Shown: positions 1-5,324 of the stretch, one piece after another
Numbering within the stretch: the first letter of the stretch is position 1
How the letters are laid out: every line of letters begins with the position of its first letter
Assembly: GCA_003529305.1 (NCBI GenBank)
Contig: DPWC01000030.1
Span: 1 to 5,324, forward strand
Origin: Actinomycetota bacterium
GTDB taxonomy: Bacteria > Actinomycetota > Actinomycetes > UBA12327
Reading direction: 5' to 3'
Length of the DNA stretch: 5,324 nucleotides
Notes under the pieces: model-generated
What the model saw: the letters and a program-made list of their open reading frames with translations, nothing else
The model's database searches: none
Told to the model about the DNA's origin: nothing
Position numbers and translations under genes: made by a program

Positions 1-531
1 CGACTCTTCGGCGATCCTGTGCTGCGCAGCGTGGCTGAGCCCGTCACCGTTTTTGACAAGGAATTGCACAACCTTGTGGCAGATCTGATGGAAACCATGA
101 CAAAAGCACCCGGAGGCGGACTCGCTGCGCCGCAGATCGGGGTTCAGTTGCGGGTCTTCACCTACGACGATGGTGAGGGCAATCGCGGTCACCTGATCAA
201 TCCGGACCTGTCGCTCACCCAGGAGGAGCAGGAGGAGTTCGAAGGATGCCTGTCGTTTCCTGATGTCTTTTACGCCGTTAAGCGGGCCTATGGGGTTGTC
301 GCTCGGGGGCAAGACATGCACGGTGATGCCATAGAGGTCAAGGGGACGGGCTATTTGGCCCGCGCACTGCAGCACGAGACTGATCATCTCGATGGCGTCT
401 TGTTCATAGATCGACTTGATGATGAAGCTCGCAAATTGGCGATGCGCGAGATTCGGCAGTCTGAATGGTTTGGCGTTGAGCCGCCAGCGATCAAGGTGAG
501 TCCGCATCCGATGCTGGGGAATCGTTTCTAG
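1..531 (+). CDS. def: Peptide deformylase, 5'-truncated by the window edge
   Basis: This enzyme removes the formyl group from the N-terminal methionine of new proteins; it is a cytosolic Fe(II)/Zn metallohydrolase. All three family motifs are visible, counting residues from the first codon of the window: GGGLAAPQIG (38-47), EGCLS with metal-ligand Cys83 (codon 247-249), and HETDH with His125, catalytic Glu126 and His129. The frame is open to base 1 and reads RLFGDPVLR, the conserved beginning of actinobacterial deformylases, so only a few N-terminal residues are missing. The GTG at 19 is an internal valine, not the start. The C-terminus (SPHPMLGNRF) looks complete. The motif after the Cys reads SFPD where many homologues have SxPG, a minor variation. 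The stop overlaps the fmt start by one base (TAGTG), so the enzymes that remove and add the formyl group are probably co-translated. Identification is firm. Confidence 0.96.
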   Translation, partial: RLFGDPVLRSVAEPVTVFDKELHNLVADLMETMTKAPGGGLAAPQIGVQLRVFTYDDGEGNRGHLINPDLSLTQEEQEEFEGCLSFPDVFYAVKRAYGVVARGQDMHGDAIEVKGTGYLARALQHETDHLDGVLFIDRLDDEARKLAMREIRQSEWFGVEPPAIKVSPHPMLGNRF

Positions 532-1457
532 TGCGCATCGTCTTCGCTGGCACACCTGAACCTGCGGTTGCTTCCTTGCGGGCACTTCTGGCCTCGCGGC
601 ATGAGGTGGTCGCGGTCATCACGCGACCGGATGCGCCCGCCGGCCGAGGGCGCACATTGGTGTCGAGTCCTGTTGCCCAGTTGGCCCAAGAGCATGGACT
701 GGAGATCCTCAAGCCGCAGCGGCCGAAAGATCCAGACTTCGTCGAGCGGTTGACGCAGATCGCTCCGGACTGCTGTCCGGTCGTTGCTTACGGCGCCCTC
801 ATTCCCCGCGCTGTTCTCGATATTCCGCGCTGGGGCTGGGTCAATCTGCACTTCTCGCTACTCCCGGCTTGGCGAGGTGCCGCTCCGGTTCAGCACGCCA
901 TCAGGGCTGGTGACGAAGTCACGGGAGCGACGACATTCCTTTTGGAGGAAGGAATGGATACCGGGCCAACTTTTGGTGTCATCACCGAAGCGGTGGGGCC
1001 GCGAGATACCAGCGGAGACTTGCTCACTCGCTTGGCCGACAGCGGTGCACAACTACTGGTGCGAACGCTCGATGGCATCGAAGATGGCACCCTCACGGCT
1101 GTTCCACAGCCTGACGAAGGCATCACCTTGGCGCCCAAGGTTCTCGTCGCCGACGCAGAGGTGCGATGGACCGACCCTGCGCTGGCGATAGATCGATTGA
1201 TCCGATCCTGCACACCAGCGCCGGGGGCTTGGACCACTTTTCGGGGCGAGCGATTGAAGCTGGGGCCGGTCACTGGGCTGCCTGAAGTGACTGATCTGGC
1301 ACCGGGAGTTCTGCGGGTGTCTAAGCAAGGAGTCCTCGTTGGCACGGGTTCGCACGCTGTGTCGATCGAAACGGTGCAACCCACGGGCAAGCGTGAAATG
1401 AACTGGCGTGACTGGCTCAATGGAGCTCGTCCGCGCGATGCAGAAGTCTTCGAGTGA
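531..1457 (+). CDS. fmt: Methionyl-tRNA formyltransferase
   Basis: This cytosolic enzyme transfers a formyl group from 10-formyl-tetrahydrofolate to the methionine on initiator tRNA. The 308-residue protein has the usual length. The N-terminal Rossmann domain opens with MRIVFAGTPE, and TRPDAPAGRGR (31-41) is the family loop. The active site is Asn105 and His107, followed by SLLPAWRGAAPVQ (109-121), and Asp143 lies in EEGMDTG. The linker APK (201-203) leads to the C-terminal tRNA-binding domain with PGAWT (231-235) and the terminal QPTGKREMNWRDWLNG segment. The GTG start is chosen because it begins the conserved strand and overlaps the def stop. A GGGGA stretch at 516-520 is a possible ribosome-binding site, though its 10-nt spacing is a little long, so coupling to def translation probably helps. 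It shares four bases with rsmB at its 3' end. Nothing is missing or unusual. Confidence 0.97.
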   Translation: MRIVFAGTPEPAVASLRALLASRHEVVAVITRPDAPAGRGRTLVSSPVAQLAQEHGLEILKPQRPKDPDFVERLTQIAPDCCPVVAYGALIPRAVLDIPRWGWVNLHFSLLPAWRGAAPVQHAIRAGDEVTGATTFLLEEGMDTGPTFGVITEAVGPRDTSGDLLTRLADSGAQLLVRTLDGIEDGTLTAVPQPDEGITLAPKVLVADAEVRWTDPALAIDRLIRSCTPAPGAWTTFRGERLKLGPVTGLPEVTDLAPGVLRVSKQGVLVGTGSHAVSIETVQPTGKREMNWRDWLNGARPRDAEVFE

Positions 1458-2890
1458 GATCAGCCGAGGACCCTGCTTTGTCGCCCGGCCGAAAGAAGGC
1501 TTCGACGAAGCGGTCAACTCGAGTGCGTATCGATCCTGCACGGCTCGCGGCCTATGACCTACTCCGCGCTGTTGACCGCGATGACGCGTACGCCAACCTG
1601 GTATTGCCGCCGTTGCTGCGAGAGCGAAATATCAGCGAACGGGATGCAGCATTCGCTACTGAACTGGCGTACGGCACCTTGCGCTGGCAGGGGCTCTATG
1701 ACCAGATCCTCGCGCCGCTACTTTCTCGCCCCATTGTCGAACTGGATTCCGGGATCATCGAGGTGCTGCGGCTGGGTTGTCATCAACTGCTGAAGATGCG
1801 GGTGCCATCTCATGCGGCCGTTGGAACCAGTGTGGATTTGGCCAGGACTGTGCTGACCGCTGGGCCGATCGGCCTGATCAACGCAGTGTTGCGCAAGGTG
1901 GCCGCCGAGTCACCTGACGAACTGATAGCTGCTGCCGTTGAGTCAGCGCCCGGAATGACGCGCGACTCTGCTCTGGCAGTGCGGTGGTCACATCCTGAGT
2001 GGGTGGTGACGGCATTGCGCGAAGCACTGGGTACTGATCCGGGGAACATCGAAGGTCTGCTCGAGTCGAACAATCAGAGTGCTGCCGTCACCATCGTGGC
2101 TCGGCCTGGTCGCGGTGATCGAGACGAACTTGTGCGCCAAGGAGCCGAACCCACGAAATGGTCGCCCTGGGGAGCCACCTTGCGTGGCGGTAGCCCCGCA
2201 GAGATTCCTGCGATTCGCGAGGGACGCGCTGCGGTGCAGGATGAAGGTTCCCAACTCGTCACACTTGCCGTGGCGTTGGCACCGCTGGCCGAATCTTTGG
2301 CGGTCGCCCCCACGCATCGATGGCTGGACCTGTGTGCGGGCCCCGGCGGGAAGGCCTCGGTGTTGGCCGGGCTCGCCGAGAGTGTGGGCGCGACACTGAC
2401 GGCCAACGAACTGCACCCTCATCGCGCCGAACTTGTTCGGCGGGCTTTGTCCGGAGCGTCGGCTCACCACGAAGTTGTCGTCGGCGATGGTCGGTCGATG
2501 TCGTGGCCCCCGGGCAGCTTTGATCGGGTCCTTGTTGACGCGCCGTGTACCGGATTAGGGGCGCTTCGGCGTCGGCCAGAGGCCCGGTGGCGTCGACAGC
2601 CCCGCGATGTCGCCGGCTTGGTGACCTTGCAGGGCGAGTTACTGAGTGCGGCTATCGATGCTGCCGCTGTCGGCGGCGTCATCGGTTATGTGACTTGCTC
2701 GCCGCACCGTGCCGAGACCGTTGGCGTGGTGAGCACGATACTTCAACAGCGCAGTGACATCGAGGCCATTGATGCACGAGCCCTTCTGCCTGATGTGCCC
2801 GAACTCGGAGCCGGTCCGTGGGTGCAACTGTGGCCACACATTCATGGCACGGATGCCATGTTTTGCGCCCTCTTGCGACGCACCGGATAA
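1454..2890 (+). CDS. rsmB: 16S rRNA (cytosine(967)-C5)-methyltransferase, RsmB/Sun family
   Basis: Known members methylate C967 of 16S rRNA (E. coli numbering) using S-adenosylmethionine. A basic tail (about 1-25, RKKASTKRSTRVR) precedes a NusB-like RNA-binding domain (about 27-155), then a linker and the catalytic Rossmann domain (about 250-475). Visible motifs are QDEGSQL (262-268), the SAM loop DLCAGPGGK (292-300), Glu319 in the ribose-binding position, GDGR (344-347), DAPCTG with Cys365, and TCSPH with Cys415. The two cysteines are the pair used by m5C RNA methyltransferases: the TCS cysteine attacks C6 and the other helps release product. The 478-residue length fits actinobacterial homologues, which carry a longer N-terminus than E. 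coli. The GTG start shares GTGA with the fmt stop; only a weak AGAAG lies upstream (1442-1446), which suggests translational coupling. The exact start is less certain because the N-terminal tail is poorly conserved. Confidence 0.94.
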   Translation: MRSAEDPALSPGRKKASTKRSTRVRIDPARLAAYDLLRAVDRDDAYANLVLPPLLRERNISERDAAFATELAYGTLRWQGLYDQILAPLLSRPIVELDSGIIEVLRLGCHQLLKMRVPSHAAVGTSVDLARTVLTAGPIGLINAVLRKVAAESPDELIAAAVESAPGMTRDSALAVRWSHPEWVVTALREALGTDPGNIEGLLESNNQSAAVTIVARPGRGDRDELVRQGAEPTKWSPWGATLRGGSPAEIPAIREGRAAVQDEGSQLVTLAVALAPLAESLAVAPTHRWLDLCAGPGGKASVLAGLAESVGATLTANELHPHRAELVRRALSGASAHHEVVVGDGRSMSWPPGSFDRVLVDAPCTGLGALRRRPEARWRRQPRDVAGLVTLQGELLSAAIDAAAVGGVIGYVTCSPHRAETVGVVSTILQQRSDIEAIDARALLPDVPELGAGPWVQLWPHIHGTDAMFCALLRRTG

Positions 2891-2898
2891 ACCAAGGA

Positions 2899-2922
2899 TT
2901 GGTCGCGACGCGACAGTAGGCT
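2899..2922 (+). promoter_or_regulatory. Candidate internal promoter of rpe with a perfect dyad upstream of the -10
   Basis: The 38-bp gap between rsmB and rpe holds TAGGCT at 2917-2922, which fits the actinobacterial -10 pattern TAnnnT. Exactly 6 nt separate it from the rpe GTG, so transcription beginning 7 nt after the hexamer would start on the G of the start codon, giving a leaderless mRNA. Directly upstream, 2902-2914 is a perfect inverted repeat, GTCGCG-A-CGCGAC. No good -35 box is visible at 16-19 bp spacing. TTGGTC at 2899-2904 is only 12 bp away. The TAGG bases could instead act as a weak ribosome-binding site 8 nt before the GTG, so the promoter reading is inference. Confidence 0.35.
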
Positions 2923-2928
2923 GAGGGT

Positions 2929-3597
2929 GTGGCTCTGCAGATCGCCCCGAGCATCCTCTCGGCCGACTTCGCCAATCTGCAAACGGCCATTGAGTCGGTT
3001 CCCGGGGCCGACTGGATCCATGTTGATGTGATGGATAACCATTTCGTGCCCAATCTGACCATTGGGGCACCCGTAGTCTCCGCGCTCGCGGCAGCGACAA
3101 GTACCCCGCTGGATTGCCACCTCATGATCGCTGAGCCCGATCGATGGGCAGTGGACTACGCCGAAGCCGGAGCGCGCAGCGTGACCTTTCATGTGGAAGC
3201 CGCCGCTGATGTGCGCTCATGTATCGGAAACATTCGCGGCGCAGGTGCTCGAGTAGGAATGGGCATCAAGCCCGGAACCTCGGTTGAGGACTACCTCGAT
3301 CTAGTTCCGCTGGTGGACATGGTGTTGATCATGACCGTGGAACCAGGATTTGGCGGGCAAGCGTTTATGGCTGAGATGTTGCCCAAGGTCCGCCGCCTAC
3401 GCGAACTCGTGGGCGATGGGCCTGATGCTGTCTGGATACAAGTCGATGGCGGCGTCGCGGTAGACACCATTGAGCAGTGTGCAGAGGCAGGAGCGGACAT
3501 GTTTGTGGCAGGCTCGGCTGTCTTTGGTTCAACCGAGCCAAACATGGTCGTCGAGCAATTGCGTGGACTCGCCCACGACGCCTGTCAGCACCCCTAG
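2929..3597 (+). CDS. rpe: Ribulose-phosphate 3-epimerase
   Basis: This enzyme interconverts D-ribulose 5-phosphate and D-xylulose 5-phosphate in the pentose phosphate pathway, in the cytosol. The 222-residue TIM barrel has the usual length and all key residues: PSILSAD (7-13, Ser8), HVDVMD (31-36, metal ligands His31 and Asp33), CHLM (His64), VEPGFGGQ (137-144) and VDGG (172-175, Asp173). Asp33 and Asp173 are the acid/base pair known from the family, and Met35, Met66 and Met135 line the metal site. The GTG start puts the first barrel strand (ALQIAPSIL) right after the initiator, as in homologues. It sits 38 bp after rsmB and 18 bp before ribD, in the same direction, so it may be read from upstream or from its own weak promoter. 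Its substrate is also the precursor of the riboflavin xylene ring, which gives the adjacency to the rib genes metabolic sense. Confidence 0.97.
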   Translation: MALQIAPSILSADFANLQTAIESVPGADWIHVDVMDNHFVPNLTIGAPVVSALAAATSTPLDCHLMIAEPDRWAVDYAEAGARSVTFHVEAAADVRSCIGNIRGAGARVGMGIKPGTSVEDYLDLVPLVDMVLIMTVEPGFGGQAFMAEMLPKVRRLRELVGDGPDAVWIQVDGGVAVDTIEQCAEAGADMFVAGSAVFGSTEPNMVVEQLRGLAHDACQHP

Positions 3598-3600
3598 CGA

Positions 3601-3609
3601 TGGGACACT
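3601..3609 (+). promoter_or_regulatory. Candidate extended -10 element of ribD
   Basis: In the 18-bp gap between rpe and ribD, TGG (3601-3603) directly precedes GACACT (3604-3609), giving a TGn plus hexamer arrangement like an extended -10. The hexamer matches TATAAT at positions 2, 4 and 6 only; the first base is off consensus. Its last T is 6 nt before the ribD ATG, the same geometry as the TAGGCT before rpe. A start 7 nt downstream would fall on the A of ATG. A partial ribosome-binding site (GGGA, 3602-3605) at 10-nt spacing is the competing explanation. Confidence 0.3.
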
Positions 3610-3615
3610 GCTGAG

Positions 3616-4698
3616 ATGGCATCGGCAACAGAGATTGAGGCGATGCGCCGCGCCTTGACCATTGCCGAACGAGGATTGGGAACCTGCTCACCGAACCCCG
3701 CCGTAGGTTGCGTGATCATTGCCGACGACGGCACCGTCATTGCTGAGGGTTGGCATCAACGGGCGGGCGAAGCGCACGCTGAAGTTGTCGCGCTGACCAA
3801 TGCTGGGCAGAAGGCGCGCGGGGCGACTGCAATCGTCACCCTTGAGCCGTGTGCGCACACCGGCCGCACCGGGCCGTGCACACAGGCGCTGATTGATGCG
3901 GGGATCGCTCGCGTCGTTTTCGGTGCTTCCGACCGAGGCCGGAACTCAGCAGGCGGGGCGCAGCTGCTGAGCTCGGCTGGCTTGTCGGTCGAAGGCGGCG
4001 TATTGCTCCGCGAGGCTGCCCAGCTGATCTATCCATGGTCAGTGTCGCAAGTGCTAGAGCGGCCCTTCGTCCGCGTCAAGATCGCCAGCTCACTCGATGG
4101 CAGGGTCAGTGGGTCGGCCGGGCAGATGCTGTGGATCACCGGACCCGAGGCCCGATCTGACGGACATCGTTTGCGCGCCGTAAGTGATGCTGTCCTTGTT
4201 GGCACGGGCACGGTGAACACGGATGATCCGCTACTCACGGTGCGCGATGTGGACGAACACCTGGAGTTCACTGCGCCGCTGCGATGCGTCATGGGGCTGG
4301 GTCCGGTCTCGGCAGAGGCCCGGGTCCGGGGCCTATCTGGTGGCGCCAATCCGGCCAGCGAACACGGCAGTGATGGATTGTTTCGTCACCTGAGTACTCA
4401 CGACCCGCAAGTTGTTGTGGCCGACCTGTGGAACCAAGGGGTGCACTCGCTACTGGTGGAAGGTGGCCCCACGGTGATCTCAGCCTTTTTGTCTGCCGGC
4501 CTGGTCGATGAGGTGGTGCAGTATGTGGCGCCCATTGTCCTGGGTGCTGGTCGGCACTGTGTCGAATCCCTGACCGTTCGCGGAGCCCACGGTGGTCAAC
4601 CAAGCCCCGTCGCGCTGGATCTGCGTGATGTCGTCACAATGGGGGCAGATATTCGACTCACCGCCCGACCCGTGCCCGCGCCATGGTCAGGAGACTGA
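3616..4698 (+). CDS. ribD: Bifunctional riboflavin biosynthesis deaminase/reductase RibD
   Basis: This protein carries out two successive steps of riboflavin synthesis: deamination of 2,5-diamino-6-ribosylamino-pyrimidinone 5'-phosphate, then NADPH-dependent reduction of the ribosyl side chain. The N-terminal cytidine-deaminase-like domain (about 5-145) carries the zinc site, HAE with His54 and catalytic Glu56, and the PC...GPC pair with Cys79 and Cys88. The C-terminal dihydrofolate-reductase-like domain (about 150-355) shows KIASSLDGR (155-163), WITGPEAR (173-180), DAVLVGTGTVNTDDPLL (191-207) and LLVEGGPTV (279-287). At 360 residues it is full length. The ATG gives an N-terminus that aligns with known RibD; ATG at 3643 would shorten a conserved helix. 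One oddity is that the loop usually reading DPNP is DRGR here (106-109). The stop overlaps the ribE start (TGATG), so the two are probably translationally coupled. The family also uses the symbol ribG. Confidence 0.96.
   Translation: MASATEIEAMRRALTIAERGLGTCSPNPAVGCVIIADDGTVIAEGWHQRAGEAHAEVVALTNAGQKARGATAIVTLEPCAHTGRTGPCTQALIDAGIARVVFGASDRGRNSAGGAQLLSSAGLSVEGGVLLREAAQLIYPWSVSQVLERPFVRVKIASSLDGRVSGSAGQMLWITGPEARSDGHRLRAVSDAVLVGTGTVNTDDPLLTVRDVDEHLEFTAPLRCVMGLGPVSAEARVRGLSGGANPASEHGSDGLFRHLSTHDPQVVVADLWNQGVHSLLVEGGPTVISAFLSAGLVDEVVQYVAPIVLGAGRHCVESLTVRGAHGGQPSPVALDLRDVVTMGADIRLTARPVPAPWSGD
4689..4694 (+). promoter_or_regulatory. Ribosome-binding site of ribE
   Basis: AGGAGA lies inside the last codons of ribD, 3-4 nt before the ATG at 4698. 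It is the best Shine-Dalgarno match at any start in the window, and together with the TGATG overlap it fixes the ribE start. Spacing is on the short side. Confidence 0.65.
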
Positions 4699-5324
4699 TG
4701 TTCACCGGCATCATCGAGGAGATCGGCACTGTTGCTGCCTTGGATTCGCATGCCGACTCTGCTCGCGTGCGCATTCGTGGGCCACTGGTGGTCTCTGATG
4801 CGGTCCATGGTTCGAGCATCGCGGTCAACGGTGTCTGCCTGACAGTAGTGGACCTTGACGACGAAGAGTTCAGTGCCGATGTGATGGGGCAGACCTTGAC
4901 GATGACGGCGCTGGCTGGACTGAAGCCAGGAGATGCGGTCAACCTTGAACGCTCCGTGCGAGCAGATCAAAGACTGTCAGGCCATCTGGTGCAAGGCCAT
5001 GTCGATGGCGTTGGGCTGATCACCTCCGTGACTGAGCACACCGACTGGGTGACAATTCGTATCGCGCCACCGCCAGACCTGGCCCGCTATATCGCTGATA
5101 AGGGCTCTATCACTGTCGATGGCACCTCGTTGACAGTCTCAGCAGTGTCGGACCTCCCTGCAGCCATCGGCGGGCCGAGCGCGCATGGCGATGCCAGCGA
5201 CGCATGGTTCGAGGTGAGCCTGATTCCGGAAACGCGCCGAGCCACCACGCTGGGGGCCGCGCGGGTGGGTGACTCTGTCAATCTGGAAACGGATGTCTTG
5301 GCCAAGTACCTCGAGAGATTGTCA
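4698..5324 (+). CDS. ribE: Riboflavin synthase, alpha chain, 3'-truncated by the window edge
   Basis: This enzyme dismutates two molecules of 6,7-dimethyl-8-ribityllumazine into riboflavin and a pyrimidinedione, the last step of the pathway. My translation is open for 209 codons to the edge with no stop. It contains two tandem lumazine-binding barrels. The first (1-97) starts MFTGIIEEIG and holds SIAVNGVCLTV (40-50) and NLERS (82-86). The second (from 98) holds RLSGHLVQGHVDG (92-104, spanning the joint), KGSITVDGTSLTV (135-147), LIPET (175-179) and VNLETDVLAKY (194-204). The matched SIxVNGxCLTV and SIxVDGxSLTV segments are the mark of the internal duplication. The usual protein has about 200-220 residues, so only a short tail is missing. 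Residues about 152-170 form a Gly/Ala-rich insertion not seen in the first barrel. The start overlaps the ribD stop. Some actinobacteria name this gene ribC. Confidence 0.96.
   Translation, partial: MFTGIIEEIGTVAALDSHADSARVRIRGPLVVSDAVHGSSIAVNGVCLTVVDLDDEEFSADVMGQTLTMTALAGLKPGDAVNLERSVRADQRLSGHLVQGHVDGVGLITSVTEHTDWVTIRIAPPPDLARYIADKGSITVDGTSLTVSAVSDLPAAIGGPSAHGDASDAWFEVSLIPETRRATTLGAARVGDSVNLETDVLAKYLERLS

Noticed and set aside
19..21. GTG as the start of def
   Set aside because: The six codons before it (RLFGDP) continue the conserved N-terminus of actinobacterial deformylases, so the gene enters from outside the window.
890..1420. 176-codon open frame on the - strand inside fmt
   Set aside because: It lies opposite the conserved fmt frame, has no recognisable motif and a Ser/Arg/Pro/Thr-rich composition typical of antisense frames in GC-rich DNA.
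2891..2928. Rho-independent terminator between rsmB and rpe
   Set aside because: The only inverted repeat (2902-2914) has a one-base centre and no T-run follows it, so it would not form a terminator hairpin.
1988..3192. Several - strand open frames of 110-160 codons across rsmB and rpe
   Set aside because: They run opposite genes with complete motif sets, overlap one another in different frames, and show Arg/Ser/Pro-rich or low-information sequence. They are shadows of rsmB and rpe.
3598..3615. FMN riboswitch before the riboflavin genes
   Set aside because: The gap is 18 bp, far shorter than an RFN element, and none of its conserved segments is seen here or in the 38-bp gap before rpe.
4221..4470. 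Possible degeneration in the middle of the RibD reductase domain
   Set aside because: The stretch PLRCVMGLGPV to STHDP looks unlike E. coli RibD but resembles M. tuberculosis RibG (PLRVVVGKRDI to RTHEP), so it is normal actinobacterial variation.
1..5324. Mobile elements, CRISPR arrays, tRNA or rRNA genes, or a novel accessory system
   Set aside because: No repeats, transposase or integrase motifs, RNA gene signatures or compositional breaks are seen. Every stretch longer than 40 bp belongs to one of six well-known housekeeping genes.

Overview
The window looks like ordinary chromosomal core sequence from an actinobacterium (Actinomycetota). The evidence is a G+C content that appears to be about 60% by eye, frequent GTG starts, actinobacterial protein signatures (for example the TCSPH form of the RsmB catalytic motif and the layout of RibD), and the gene order. 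The order def-fmt-rsmB-rpe-ribD-ribE matches the backbone known in this phylum; Mycobacterium tuberculosis has fmt-rsmB(fmu)-rpe-ribG followed by ribC (riboflavin synthase), ribA2 and ribH. The genus cannot be told from this stretch.

Layout: six genes, all on the + strand, fill almost the whole window. def (peptide deformylase) is cut at the 5' edge. It is followed by fmt (Met-tRNA formyltransferase, 531-1457) and rsmB (16S rRNA m5C967 methyltransferase, 1454-2890), both joined by overlapping stop/start codons. A 38-bp gap precedes rpe (ribulose-5-phosphate 3-epimerase, 2929-3597), and an 18-bp gap precedes ribD (bifunctional riboflavin deaminase/reductase, 3616-4698). ribD overlaps ribE (riboflavin synthase alpha, from 4698) by one base, and ribE is cut at the 3' edge. 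No stretch over 40 bp lacks a gene.

How they fit together: fmt and def put on and remove the N-formyl group of initiator methionine, and rsmB modifies the ribosomal P-site region, so the first half serves translation. rpe uses ribulose 5-phosphate, which is also the precursor of the four-carbon unit of riboflavin. ribD and ribE carry out the middle and last steps of riboflavin synthesis. The two small gaps are where internal promoters could lie. Each holds a -10-like hexamer ending exactly 6 nt before the start codon, the geometry of leaderless transcription in Actinobacteria, and the rpe gap also holds a 13-nt perfect dyad.

I found no mobile element, CRISPR array, RNA gene, FMN riboswitch or plausible novel system here. 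The findings are small regulatory and protein-level points.
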